A stretch of DNA of 64,000 nt from Tibeticola sediminis. Its GTDB lineage: Bacteria; Pseudomonadota; Gammaproteobacteria; Burkholderiales; Burkholderiaceae_C. Made by a program: the position numbers and the translations under genes. The notes beneath the pieces are model-generated. The model was not told the origin of the DNA. It did not search any database and saw only the letters and a list, made by a program, of their open reading frames with translations. The DNA lies in NCBI RefSeq assembly GCF_003843835.1, contig NZ_RKQL01000001.1:310001-374000 (forward strand), read 5' to 3'. The stretch's first letter is position 1; each line of letters starts with the position of its first letter. Of the stretch, positions 28,280-36,507 are shown in pieces.

Positions 28280-29257
28280 ATGGAAATCTTCGACTACGAC
28301 AACATTCTTCTGCTGCCGCGCAAGTGCCGCGTGGAGAGCCGATCGGAATGTGACACCAGCGTTCAATTTGGTCCGCGGCGCTTCCGTCTTCCGGTGGTGC
28401 CGGCGAACATGAAGACGGTGGTGGATGAGTCCATCTGCCTGTGGCTGGCGCGTCACGGCTATTTCTACGTGATGCACCGCTTCGACCTCGACAATGTCGC
28501 CTTCGTGCGGCGCATGCGTGCCGAAGGACAGTACGCGTCGATTTCGCTCGGCGTCAAAGCGCCCGACTACGCCACGGTGGACCGCCTCGCCGCCGAAGGG
28601 CTCATCCCCGAGTACGTCACCATCGACATCGCGCATGGCCATGCCGACAGCGTGCGCAAAATGATCGCCTACCTCAAGGAAAAGCTGCCGCAGACCTTCG
28701 TCATCGCCGGCAACGTCGCCACGCCCGAGGCGGTCATCGACCTCGAAACCTGGGGTGCGGATGCAACCAAGGTCGGCGTCGGGCCTGGCAAGGTCTGCAT
28801 CACCAAGCTCAAAACCGGCTTTGGCACCGGCGGCTGGCAGCTCTCGGCGCTAAAATGGTGCGCACGCGTCGCAACCAAGCCGATCATTGCCGACGGCGGC
28901 ATCCGCAGCCACGGCGACATCGCCAAGTCGATCCGCTTCGGCGCCACGATGGTCATGATCGGTTCGCTGTTCGCTGGGCACGAAGAGTCGCCGGGGCAAA
29001 CGGTGGAGGTCGACGGCAAGCTCTACAAAGAGTATTACGGCTCGGCGAGCGACTTCAACAAAGGCGAATACAAGCATGTCGAGGGCAAACGCATCCTCGA
29101 GCCGATCAAGGGCAAGTTGGCCGACACGCTGATCGAAATGGAGCAGGACATCCAAAGCTCCATCAGCTACGCCGGCGGCACCCAGCTCATGGACATCCGC
29201 AAAGTGAACTACGTCATCCTCGGCGGCGACAACGCGGGCGAGCATTTGCTGATGTGA
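28280..29257 (+). CDS. guaC: GMP reductase
   Basis: GMP reductase of 325 residues, converting GMP to IMP and ammonia with NADPH in purine salvage. It starts [20 protein letters not shown] and follows the shorter, Bacillus-type GuaC rather than the 347-residue E. coli type. The active-site cysteine is in [20 protein letters not shown], and the phosphate loop [17 protein letters not shown] and [12 protein letters not shown] are conserved with IMP dehydrogenase. The distinctive [19 protein letters not shown] flap identifies GMP reductase. No CBS domains, as expected. Start at 28280 agrees with the family; the frame is open 32 codons upstream across the terminator, which argues against an earlier start. 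Confidence 0.95.
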   Translation: MEIFDYDNILLLPRKCRVESRSECDTSVQFGPRRFRLPVVPANMKTVVDESICLWLARHGYFYVMHRFDLDNVAFVRRMRAEGQYASISLGVKAPDYATVDRLAAEGLIPEYVTIDIAHGHADSVRKMIAYLKEKLPQTFVIAGNVATPEAVIDLETWGADATKVGVGPGKVCITKLKTGFGTGGWQLSALKWCARVATKPIIADGGIRSHGDIAKSIRFGATMVMIGSLFAGHEESPGQTVEVDGKLYKEYYGSASDFNKGEYKHVEGKRILEPIKGKLADTLIEMEQDIQSSISYAGGTQLMDIRKVNYVILGGDNAGEHLLM

Positions 29258-29326
29258 GCCACACCGATCCCAACAGTCCAGTTTCGGATTCCGGGGCTGA
29301 TCCCATCGCCAACCGGCGCGACCCCG

Positions 29327-29903
29327 CTATCGTTCCTGAAGCATCCCCAGCGCCAGGACGTACAGCCGATGCCTCGGCTCCACCAAGGCTTCGAGCGCGC
29401 TGAAATGGTTGCGGCCGGGCAGTTCCTCGCACACCGGCACGGCCCGTGCGCCCCAGGCTTCGCGGATCAGCCGGTTCTGCCGGATGAACTCCGCGCTCTC
29501 ATCCCCGCCGACCACCGCCGCCAGGATTCCCGCGCGCGGCGCTGGCAGCCGAGCTGGGCTCGCCCGCGCCACCTGCACGGGCGTGAGGCGCAGATCGTCT
29601 TTCACGAACGGCGTGTGGCGCAAAGGCGCAAGATCGAACACCCCGGAAATCGAGAGCGCGCCAATAACCGCCATGAATGAACACCAGCACCGGCGCCCTG
29701 CCCGGCCCTGCGGCCTCGGCCGGTAGGAATACATCCAGCGTTTCGCCCGCGCCCGGGCCATACGGCAGATCGAGCGCGCAGGCCTGCGTGGCCCGCGCCG
29801 CGGCGGAATCGGCGGCCCAGCGGGCAAAATGCGCGCCATGGTCGGGCACGAGCGCCCGGTTGTTGTACATGCGGTCGAGCCATTCGGGGTCGGTGCGGGG
29901 CAT
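29327..29903 (-). pseudogene. Alpha/beta hydrolase (arylformamidase-like) broken by internal deletion and frameshift
   Basis: Two reading frames hold the two ends of one hydrolase. The first begins MPRTDPEWLDRMYNNRALVP and runs to the oxyanion motif VFIHGGYWRALD. The other, shifted frame continues from ALSISGVFDLAPLRHTPFV through VVGGDESAEF (catalytic Asp region) and PGRNHFSALEALV (catalytic His) to a TAG at 29327-29329. The middle of the protein, including the nucleophile Gly-x-Ser-x-Gly segment, is missing, and the frames join at about 29648-29672. A family member would be about 270-290 residues, so roughly 90-110 residues are lost. An active enzyme is not expected. Intact relatives resemble KynB-like esterases. 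Confidence 0.82.
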
Positions 29904-30015
29904 GGGCGTCTCCTCGGAACGAGATTCGATCATCGCACCAGCCGCATTTTTTGAGAAAAACAAGCCGATGCCGGCGTGAACGGGTCATGATGCGCTCTCA
30001 TTTCAGGAGTCAACA

Positions 30016-30885
30016 ATGAAACTTTGCGTGCTTGGGATCGGCCGCATGGGGCTGCCCATGGCGCGACGGCTGTGCGCGGCGGGGCACACGGTTCAGGTGT
30101 GGAACCGCACCCGAGCGAAGGCCGAAGCGCTGGCCGCGGTTGGCGCGCAGGTGCATGACACCCCGGCTGCAGCGGTTGCCGAAGCCGAAGCGGTGGTCTG
30201 CCTGCTCGAAGACGGGCCGGTCGTCGCCCAGGTGTTGTTCGAACTGGGCGCCGCAGACGCCATGCCGCCCGGCTCGCTCGTGATCGACATGTCCTCGATC
30301 AAGCCGGCGGAGGCCCGCGCGCACGCCGAGCTGCTGGCGCAGCGCGGCGTATCCCATCTGGACGCGCCGGTCTCGGGCGGCACCGTGGGCGCCGAAGCGG
30401 GCACGCTCGCCATCATGGTCGGCGGCGATGCGGCCGACTTCGAGCGCGCCGCACCGGTGTTCGCGGCGCTTGGACGCGCCACGCACGTCGGCCCCCACGG
30501 TGCAGGGCAGCTCACCAAACTCGCCAACCAGATGATCGTTGGCATCACCATTGGCGCGGTGGCCGAAGCCCTGCTGCTCGCCGAGCGCGGCGGCGCTCAC
30601 ATGGCCAAGGTGCGCGAAGCCATCACGGGCGGCTTCGCCGACAGCCAGGTGCTGCAGGTACATGGCCAGCGCATGGTCGAACGCGATTTTGCGCCGCGCG
30701 CCCGCATGACGGTACAACTGAAGGACCTGCGCAACGCGCTCGATACTGCGTCCGCCCTGGGTTTCGATGCCCCGGTCACGGCCTTGTTCGAGCGGCTTTA
30801 CGCGCAAGCCATCGCCGACGGTTTGGCCGATCTCGACCATGCTGCGCTGTTCGTGGAGCTGGCCCGCCGCAACGGGATGACCTGA
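30016..30885 (+). CDS. Beta-hydroxyacid dehydrogenase (3-hydroxyisobutyrate / tartronate semialdehyde reductase family)
   Basis: NAD(P)-dependent beta-hydroxyacid dehydrogenase of 289 residues. N-terminal Rossmann loop VLGIGRMGLPMARRLCAAGH and NRT following the second strand (NRTRAKAE) suggest NADP preference. The substrate signature DAPVSGGTVGAEAGTLAIMVGG and the catalytic lysine region QLTKLANQMIVG (near residue 171) are intact. Reduces tartronate semialdehyde or oxidises 3-hydroxyisobutyrate-type substrates; the sequence alone does not separate these. Preceded by AGGAG near 30005. It stands alone before a tRNA cluster. Confidence 0.9.
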   Translation: MKLCVLGIGRMGLPMARRLCAAGHTVQVWNRTRAKAEALAAVGAQVHDTPAAAVAEAEAVVCLLEDGPVVAQVLFELGAADAMPPGSLVIDMSSIKPAEARAHAELLAQRGVSHLDAPVSGGTVGAEAGTLAIMVGGDAADFERAAPVFAALGRATHVGPHGAGQLTKLANQMIVGITIGAVAEALLLAERGGAHMAKVREAITGGFADSQVLQVHGQRMVERDFAPRARMTVQLKDLRNALDTASALGFDAPVTALFERLYAQAIADGLADLDHAALFVELARRNGMT

Positions 30886-30942
30886 GACCAGCCAAACGGA
30901 CGGCCCAGCGTCGGCCAGGCAAGGCACGGCTTTGGGCGCTGC

Positions 30943-30948
30943 TATAAT
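30943..30948 (+). promoter_or_regulatory. -10 box of the tRNA-Ala/tRNA-Lys unit
   Basis: Perfect TATAAT 15 bases before the first tRNA base. No clear -35 hexamer at the usual distance. Expected for a stable-RNA promoter. Confidence 0.6.
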
Positions 30949-30963
30949 GCAAGCCTCGACGGC

Positions 30964-31039
<76 letters not shown>

Positions 31040-31045
31040 CCGTTC

Positions 31046-31121
31046 GGGTTCTTAGCTCAGTTGGTAGAGCAGCGGACTCTTAATCCGTAGGTCGTAGGTT
31101 CGAATCCTACAGGACCCACCA
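31046..31121 (+). tRNA. tRNA-Lys (anticodon CTT)
   Basis: 76 bases with encoded CCA; acceptor GGGTTCT / AGGACCC, anticodon loop CTCTTAA gives CTT for codon AAG. Six bases after tRNA-Ala, so cotranscribed. Confidence 0.95.
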
Positions 31122-31130
31122 ATTCAACTC

Positions 31131-31164
31131 AAAAACAAGCCCGCTCGCAGCGGGCTTTGTTTTT
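31131..31164 (+). terminator. Terminator of the tRNA-Ala/Lys unit
   Basis: Stem AAGCCCGCT-CGC-AGCGGGCTT (31137-31157) followed by TGTTTTT; the A-run before it makes it potentially bidirectional. Confidence 0.85.
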
Positions 31165-31204
31165 CCTGTGCGTACCCTCCGCTTTCGAAGACGACGCGCT
31201 CAGG

Positions 31205-31293
31205 TGGTGCCTCGAGCCGGAATCGAACCGGCACGACCGGTTAAGGTCTGCGGATTTTAAGTCCGCTGTGTCTACCTGTTCCACCATCGAGGC
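31205..31293 (-). tRNA. tRNA-Leu (anticodon TAA)
   Basis: 89 bases on the minus strand, with long variable arm and encoded CCA. Acceptor GCCTCGA / TCGAGGC; anticodon loop CTTAAAA gives TAA. Last of three tRNAs on this strand. Confidence 0.95.
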
Positions 31294-31325
31294 CAGGCGG
31301 CGAATTGTCGCAGAGGATCGCGCCC

Positions 31326-31363
31326 AAAAAAGAAGCCCCAGCAAGCGTGCAGCGGCTGGGGCT
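31326..31363 (-). terminator. Terminator between tRNA-Cys and tRNA-Leu (minus strand)
   Basis: Stem AGCCCCAGC / GCTGGGGCT with a 12-base loop; reading the minus strand it is followed by TCTTTTTT. It may limit read-through from tRNA-Cys into tRNA-Leu. Confidence 0.75.
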
Positions 31364-31368
31364 CGGTT

Positions 31369-31442
31369 TGGAGGCGCGGGCCGGAGTCGAACCGACCTAC
31401 ACGGATTTGCAATCCGGTGCATAACCGCTTTGCTACCGCGCC
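31369..31442 (-). tRNA. tRNA-Cys (anticodon GCA)
   Basis: 74 bases with encoded CCA; acceptor GGCGCGG / CCGCGCC, anticodon loop TTGCAAA gives GCA. Confidence 0.95.
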
Positions 31443-31452
31443 ATGCTCTGAC

Positions 31453-31481
31453 AAAAAAGGGAAGCCAGAGCTTCCCTTTTT
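31453..31481. terminator. Bidirectional hairpin between tRNA-Gly and tRNA-Cys
   Basis: AAAAAAGGGAAGC and GCTTCCCTTTTT form a long stem around a four-base loop (CAGA), with a T-run in either direction. Lies 29 bases after tRNA-Gly on the minus strand. Confidence 0.75.
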
Positions 31482-31509
31482 CGGAAGACGTTGGAAATCT
31501 TCCTCGATC

Positions 31510-31585
31510 TGGAGCGGGAAACGAGGCTCGAACTCGCGACCTCAACCTTGGCAAGGTTGCGCTCTACCAACTGAGCTATTCCCGC
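31510..31585 (-). tRNA. tRNA-Gly (anticodon GCC)
   Basis: 76 bases with encoded CCA; acceptor GCGGGAA / TTCCCGC, anticodon loop TTGCCAA gives GCC. First tRNA of the minus-strand cluster. Confidence 0.95.
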
Positions 31586-31633
31586 ATGAAGCGACGACTT
31601 TGAGTGTTTCGCTGTCGTTGCTGCAATAACGAA

Positions 31634-31639
31634 ATTATA
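31634..31639 (-). promoter_or_regulatory. -10 box of the tRNA-Gly/Cys/Leu cluster
   Basis: Minus strand reads TATAAT within GGTATATAATTT, 49 bases upstream of tRNA-Gly and 35 bases beyond the lon stop. No strong -35 box. Confidence 0.5.
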
Positions 31640-31673
31640 TACCAACTTTTTGCGGTTTTCTCGGCGCGCTCGA

Positions 31674-34112
31674 TCAATGTTTGAGCGGCTCGCCGACCAC
31701 CCCCGCCACCGCAGCCGCGGAAGTCGGCTCGATCGGCGTGGCCGCCGCGATGACGTCGTCCTTCAGCGGAACGGGCTGGCGCTCGAGCGCGAGCTCGAGC
31801 ACCTGATCGATCCACTTCACCGGCACGATGGCCAAGCCATCCTTGACGTTCTTCGGGATTTCCTGGAGATCTTTCACGTTCTCTTCGGGAATCAACACCG
31901 TCTTGATGCCCCCCCGAAGCGCCGCCAACAGCTTCTCCTTGAGCCCACCGATCGCCGTGACCTCGCCGCGCAGCGTGATCTCGCCGGTCATCGCCAGGTC
32001 GGCCCGAACCGGGATGTCCGTCAGCGCCGAAACCAGCGCGGTGACCATGGCCGCACCCGCGCTCGGCCCGTCCTTCGGCGTCGCACCGTCGGGCACGTGG
32101 ATGTGGATGTCGCGCTTTTCGAACATCTCATCCGGAATGCCCAGCCGGCGCGCGCGGCTGCGCACCACGGTGCGCGCCGCTTCCACCGACTCCTTCATCA
32201 CATCACCGAGCATGCCAGTGCGGATGATGCCGCCCTTGCCGGGCATCACGGCCGCCTCGATGGTGAGCAGGTCGCCGCCAACCTCGGTCCAGGCCAGGCC
32301 AACCACCTGCCCGACTTGGCTCTGCGTCTCGGCCCGGCCGTAGGTGTAGCGCCGTACACCCAAGAACTGGTCGAGGTTTTCACTCGACACACGAACCGGC
32401 GCCGTCAGCGATCCGAGCTGCAAGCTCTTGACGACCTTGCGGCAGATCTTGGAGAGCTCCCGCTCGAGCGAGCGCACGCCCGCCTCGCGGGTGTAATAGC
32501 GCACGATGTCCCGAACCGCTTCCTCGGCTACCTCCAGCTCACCCTCGCGCACGCCGTTGTTCTTCATCTGCTTGGGCAGCAGATAACGCATGGCGATGTT
32601 GACCTTTTCGTCCTCGGTGTAGCCCGACAGGCGGATCACCTCCATGCGGTCGAGCAGCGCCGGCGGAATGTTCATCGAGTTCGAGGTCGCCACGAACATG
32701 ACGTCCGAAAGGTCGAAGTCGACCTCCACGTAGTGGTCCGAAAAGGTGTGATTCTGTTCGGGATCGAGCACCTCGAGCAGTGCGCTCGAAGGGTCACCCC
32801 GGAAATCCATCCCCAGTTTGTCGATTTCATCGAGCAAGAACAGCGGATTGCGCGTGCCGACCTTCGAGAGGCTCTGCAGCACCTTGCCGGGCATGGCGCC
32901 GATGTAGGTGCGCCGGTGCCCGCGGATCTCGGCCTCGTCGCGCATGCCGCCCAGGGCCATGCGCACATATTTTCGGCCCGTGGCTTTGGCCACCGACTGA
33001 CCCAAGGAGGTCTTGCCGACGCCAGGCGGCCCGACGAGACACAAGATCGGCGCCTTCACCTTGTCGACACGCTGCTGCACGGCGAGGTACTCGAGGATGC
33101 GCTCCTTGACCTTCTCGAGGCCATAGTGATCCTGATTGAGCACCTCTTCCGCGTAGGCGAGGTCGTGCTTGATCTTGGTACGCTTGCTCCACGGCAAGCC
33201 GACCAGGACCTCGATGTAGTTGCGCACGACCGAAGCCTCGGCCGACATGGGAGACATCAGCTTGAGCTTCTTGAGCTCGGCCTCGGCCTTCTTGCGAGCC
33301 TCGGCGGGCATGCGCGCGGCCTTGATGCGCTTTTCGAGTTCCTCGAGATCGGCGCCCTCTTCGCCTTCACCGAGCTCTTTCTGGATCGCCTTGACCTGCT
33401 CGTTCAGATAGAACTCGCGCTGGCTCTTTTCCATCTGGCGCTTGACGCGGCCGCGGATGCGCTTGTCGACGTTGAGGATCTCGACTTCGCGTTCCAGTTG
33501 TTCGAAGAGATTTTCCAGGCGGGGCCCAATGTCGATCAACTCGAGCACCATCTGTTTGTGCTCGAGCTTGAGCGGCAGATGCGCGGCGATCGTATCGGCC
33601 AGACGGCCCGGGTCATCGATGCTCGCGATCGAGCTCAAAATTTCCGGCGGAATCTTCTTGTTCAGTTTGACGTACTGATCGAACTGCTGCATCAGCGCGC
33701 GGCGCAAGGCCTCGGTCTCGGTGCTTTGCAGTTCGGCTTCCGTGGGCAGCGGCGCGGGGACGACGGTCGCCACGAAGCGGTCTTCCGATGCCTCCACCTG
33801 GGTGATCGTTGCGCGCTGCAAGCCCTCGACCAGAACCTTCACGGTGCCATCGGGGAGCTTGAGCAACTGAAGAATGCTGCCGACCGTGCCAACCTCGAAC
33901 AGGTCGGTCGGCATCGGTTCGTCTTTCGCCGCTGTCTTTTGGGCGACCAGCATGATGCGACGGTCGGACGCCATCGCCGCCTCGAGGGCTTTGATGCTGC
34001 GCGCACGGCCCACGAACAGCGGGATGACCATGTGCGGAAAGACCACGACGTCGCGCAAGGGCAACAACGGCAGGTCGATCGGCGTGGAAGGTAAAGGCGT
34101 GTGTCCAGACAT
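31674..34112 (-). CDS. lon: ATP-dependent Lon protease
   Basis: Lon protease, 812 residues. N-terminal LAN domain starts LPLLPLRDVVVFPHMVIPLF; the AAA+ module has Walker A GPPGVGKTSLGQSVA and Walker B PLFLLDEIDKLG; the protease domain has the Ser-Lys dyad with DGPSAGAAMVTALVSAL. All parts complete. Start at the ATG complementary to 34110-34112 (MSGHTPLP) is preceded by AGGGGAA at eight bases; another ATG six codons up overlaps that ribosome site and is less likely. Follows clpX on the same strand after a 151-bp gap with a candidate heat-shock promoter. Degrades misfolded and regulatory proteins in the cytosol. Confidence 0.97.
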   Translation of the reverse strand: MSGHTPLPSTPIDLPLLPLRDVVVFPHMVIPLFVGRARSIKALEAAMASDRRIMLVAQKTAAKDEPMPTDLFEVGTVGSILQLLKLPDGTVKVLVEGLQRATITQVEASEDRFVATVVPAPLPTEAELQSTETEALRRALMQQFDQYVKLNKKIPPEILSSIASIDDPGRLADTIAAHLPLKLEHKQMVLELIDIGPRLENLFEQLEREVEILNVDKRIRGRVKRQMEKSQREFYLNEQVKAIQKELGEGEEGADLEELEKRIKAARMPAEARKKAEAELKKLKLMSPMSAEASVVRNYIEVLVGLPWSKRTKIKHDLAYAEEVLNQDHYGLEKVKERILEYLAVQQRVDKVKAPILCLVGPPGVGKTSLGQSVAKATGRKYVRMALGGMRDEAEIRGHRRTYIGAMPGKVLQSLSKVGTRNPLFLLDEIDKLGMDFRGDPSSALLEVLDPEQNHTFSDHYVEVDFDLSDVMFVATSNSMNIPPALLDRMEVIRLSGYTEDEKVNIAMRYLLPKQMKNNGVREGELEVAEEAVRDIVRYYTREAGVRSLERELSKICRKVVKSLQLGSLTAPVRVSSENLDQFLGVRRYTYGRAETQSQVGQVVGLAWTEVGGDLLTIEAAVMPGKGGIIRTGMLGDVMKESVEAARTVVRSRARRLGIPDEMFEKRDIHIHVPDGATPKDGPSAGAAMVTALVSALTDIPVRADLAMTGEITLRGEVTAIGGLKEKLLAALRGGIKTVLIPEENVKDLQEIPKNVKDGLAIVPVKWIDQVLELALERQPVPLKDDVIAAATPIEPTSAAAVAGVVGEPLKH

Positions 34113-34140
34113 GGGAAATTCCCCTTTCATAACCTTACCA

Positions 34141-34167
34141 AGATGGCTGCGCGCCCGACGTTTTCAA
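34141..34167 (-). promoter_or_regulatory. Candidate sigma-32 promoter of lon
   Basis: On the minus strand TTGAAAA (complement of 34161-34167) is followed after about a dozen bases by AGCCATCT (complement of 34141-34148), close to the heat-shock pattern CTTGAAA / CCCCATNT. Transcription would start about 22 bases before the lon ATG. Confidence 0.45.
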
Positions 34168-34263
34168 TAGACGAGGCGCAGCCGATGGGGCTGCAGGCGG
34201 GCAGTTAACCCGCGCATGGCGAGAACAAGCCGTGCGCCCGGGATGGCGCGCGACGAGCGCCCG

Positions 34264-35529
34264 TCAAGCCTGTCGGGCCGCCTCTCGGTAGACGAGCAGC
34301 GGGGGCTTGTTTTCCTCGATCGTCGCCTCGTCGACCACGACCCGCTCGACATTGCCGAGGTTCGGCAGTTCGAACATCGTGTCCATCAACGCTTGCTCGA
34401 GGATCGAGCGCAGGCCACGCGCACCGGTCTTGCGCTGGAGGGCCTTGCGCGCAATGGCCCGCAACGCCGCCGGCCGGATCTCGAGTTCGACGCCTTCCAT
34501 CGCGAACAGTTGAGCAAACTGCTTGACGAGGGCGTTCTTCGGCTCCGTGAGGATTTGCACCAGCGCGTCCTCGGTCAACTCGGCCAGCGTGGCGATGACC
34601 GGCATGCGCCCGACCAATTCGGGGATGAGGCCGAACTTGATGAGATCCTCAGGCTCGATTTCGCTGAAGATTTCCGTCAACGAGCGCTGGGCCTTGCTGC
34701 GCACAGCCGCGCCAAAGCCGATGCCCGAAGACTCGGTGCGCGCCTCGATGACTTTTTCCAGCCCCGCGAAGGCTCCGCCGCAGATGAACAGGATGTTGGT
34801 GGTGTCGACTTGGATGAAGTCCTGGCTTGGGTGCTTGCGCCCGCCCTGGGGCGGCACGCTGGCCATCGTGCCTTCGATCAGCTTGAGCAGCGCTTGCTGA
34901 ACGCCTTCGCCAGAGACATCGCGGGTGATCGAAGGGTTGTCGGACTTGCGCGAAATTTTGTCGATTTCGTCGATATAGACGATGCCGCGCTGCGCACGCT
35001 CGACGTCGTAATTGCAGTTTTGCAACAGCTTGGAGATGATGTTTTCCACATCTTCGCCCACGTAGCCCGCCTCGGTGAGCGTGGTCGCGTCTGCCATGAC
35101 GAAAGGCACGTCGAGCATCCGCGCGAGCGTCTGCGCGAGCAAGGTTTTGCCCGAGCCGGTCGGGCCGATCAGCAAGATGTTGCTTTTGGCCAGTTCGACA
35201 TCGTCCTTGCGAGCCTTGTCCTGGTGCCGCAGACGCTTGTAGTGGTTGTAGACCGCCACGGCGAGGATGCGCTTGGCTTTCTCCTGGCCAATCACGTACT
35301 GGTCGAGGTTGGCCTTGATCTGGGCGGGCGTGGGAAGGTCGGTCTTCGCGGCGTCTTGCATGGCGCTCGAAGGCAACTCATCACGGATGATTTCATTGCA
35401 CAGCTCGATGCACTCGTCGCAGATGAACACCGACGGGCCCGCGATGAGCTTTTTGACTTCGTTCTGGCTCTTCCCGCAGAACGAGCAATACAAAGGTTTC
35501 GCGGTGCCGTTACCGTCTTTCTTGGCCAT
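34264..35529 (-). CDS. clpX: ATP-dependent Clp protease ATP-binding subunit ClpX
   Basis: Unfoldase of 421 residues that recognises tagged substrates and feeds ClpP. The N-terminal zinc-binding domain has two Cys pairs (YCSFCGKSQ and [10 protein letters not shown]). Walker [20 protein letters not shown], Walker [18 protein letters not shown], the pore loop and the ClpP-binding IGF loop ([10 protein letters not shown], residues near 273) are all present. Normal length. Downstream of clpP on the same strand, separated by a 135-bp region with an inverted repeat. Confidence 0.97.
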   Translation of the reverse strand: MAKKDGNGTAKPLYCSFCGKSQNEVKKLIAGPSVFICDECIELCNEIIRDELPSSAMQDAAKTDLPTPAQIKANLDQYVIGQEKAKRILAVAVYNHYKRLRHQDKARKDDVELAKSNILLIGPTGSGKTLLAQTLARMLDVPFVMADATTLTEAGYVGEDVENIISKLLQNCNYDVERAQRGIVYIDEIDKISRKSDNPSITRDVSGEGVQQALLKLIEGTMASVPPQGGRKHPSQDFIQVDTTNILFICGGAFAGLEKVIEARTESSGIGFGAAVRSKAQRSLTEIFSEIEPEDLIKFGLIPELVGRMPVIATLAELTEDALVQILTEPKNALVKQFAQLFAMEGVELEIRPAALRAIARKALQRKTGARGLRSILEQALMDTMFELPNLGNVERVVVDEATIEENKPPLLVYREAARQA

Positions 35530-35590
35530 TGAGCAGTTTGCCTGGTGGGTTATGTGAATCTCGATGATAGCGAGTCGACCGGACTGGGTC

Positions 35591-35672
35591 GGGCTCAGAG
35601 ACTGGGAGGGAGTTGGGCGTGCCTTGGGGCGTCAAAGCGGGCACGACCGACTCCTCTCAGTCTCTCAGGCCC
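35591..35672 (-). repeat. Imperfect inverted repeat between clpP and clpX
   Basis: A stretch at 35591-35613 (GGGCTCAGAGACTGGGAGGG) is a near reverse complement of 35649-35672 (GACTCCTCTCAGTCTCTCAG), with the uninterrupted core AGAGACTG / CAGTCTCT. The outer arm overlaps the end of clpP. No T-run, so it is more likely an RNA-processing or stability hairpin than a terminator. Confidence 0.5.
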
Positions 35673-36273
35673 GCTTCGTCAGGATCTGGTCGATCAAGCC
35701 ATATTCAAGGGCTTCCTGCGGATCGAGGTAGTAGTCGCGCTCGGTGTCGCGCTCGATGCGCTCGAGCGGCTGCCCCGTGCGTTCGGCGAGGATCTTGTTG
35801 AGCAACTGCCGCGTCTTGAGGATTTCGCGCGCGGAAATCTCGATTTCCGTCGCCTGCCCCTGAGCGCCGCCCGAGGGCTGGTGAATCATCATGCGCGAAT
35901 GCGGCAGCGAGTAGCGCTTGCCTTTGGCGCCCGCCGCGAGCAGGAAAGCGCCCATGCTGGCGGCGAAGCCCGTGCACAAGGTCGCGACATCGGGCTTGAT
36001 GAAGTTCATCGTGTCGTAAATCGCCATGCCCGCCGACACGGAGCCGCCCGGTGAGTTGATGTAGAGCGAAATGTCCTTTTCCGGGTTTTCGCTCTCGAGG
36101 AACAACAACTGCGCCACCACCAGGTTGGCCGAATGGTCGTCGACCGGCCCGACGAGGAAGATGACCCGTTCCTTTAGAAGACGCGAATAGATGTCGTAGG
36201 CGCGCTCGCCACGCCCCGACTGTTCGATGACCATGGGCACCATGCCCAGACTTTGAATGACCTGATGACTCAT
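35665..36273 (-). CDS. clpP: ATP-dependent Clp protease proteolytic subunit ClpP
   Basis: Serine peptidase subunit of 202 residues, forming the double heptamer used by ClpX. Catalytic Ser106 in [16 protein letters not shown], His131 in [11 protein letters not shown], and Asp in the [15 protein letters not shown] region. Starts [20 protein letters not shown], with the usual short propeptide region; the start codon complementary to 36271-36273 follows AGGAG. The frame is open upstream but that is non-coding spacer after tig. Order tig-clpP-clpX-lon is the common proteobacterial arrangement. Confidence 0.97.
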   Translation of the reverse strand: MSHQVIQSLGMVPMVIEQSGRGERAYDIYSRLLKERVIFLVGPVDDHSANLVVAQLLFLESENPEKDISLYINSPGGSVSAGMAIYDTMNFIKPDVATLCTGFAASMGAFLLAAGAKGKRYSLPHSRMMIHQPSGGAQGQATEIEISAREILKTRQLLNKILAERTGQPLERIERDTERDYYLDPQEALEYGLIDQILTKRA

Positions 36274-36430
36274 GAATACACGCTCCTGGAAATAGCGCAA
36301 CTTTAACCAAGTTGACGGCGGCCTACGGGCAACGTTGGCAAGCGATGGCTGTGGCAAGGCGCTCTGGGCGGTGATATGCAGACCAAGGCCTCTGCACCCT
36401 ACCGACCTCTTCGCATGTGGCCAACCATAC

Positions 36431-36456
36431 AAAAAGGGCCTGCCGCACGCCAGGCG
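36431..36456 (-). terminator. Terminator after trigger factor
   Basis: On the minus strand GCCTG-N8-CAGGC is followed by CCTTTTTG, about 50 bases after the tig stop. A second small hairpin GGGAGTC / GACTCCC without T-run lies between. Confidence 0.6.
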
Positions 36457-36507
36457 CGCCTGCAAGCCCCTCCGCGGCTTCAGGGAGTCCAGCGACTCCC
36501 CGGGAAC

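Noticed and set aside
29327-29903. Two separate small genes in place of the broken hydrolase
   Set aside because: Each frame carries only one half of a single alpha/beta hydrolase, and the ends meet at one point; one damaged gene is the simpler reading.
31650-34094. An 814-codon open frame on the plus strand opposite lon
   Set aside because: It is the mirror of lon, which has every expected domain; high G+C leaves antisense frames open. The antisense product has no family features.
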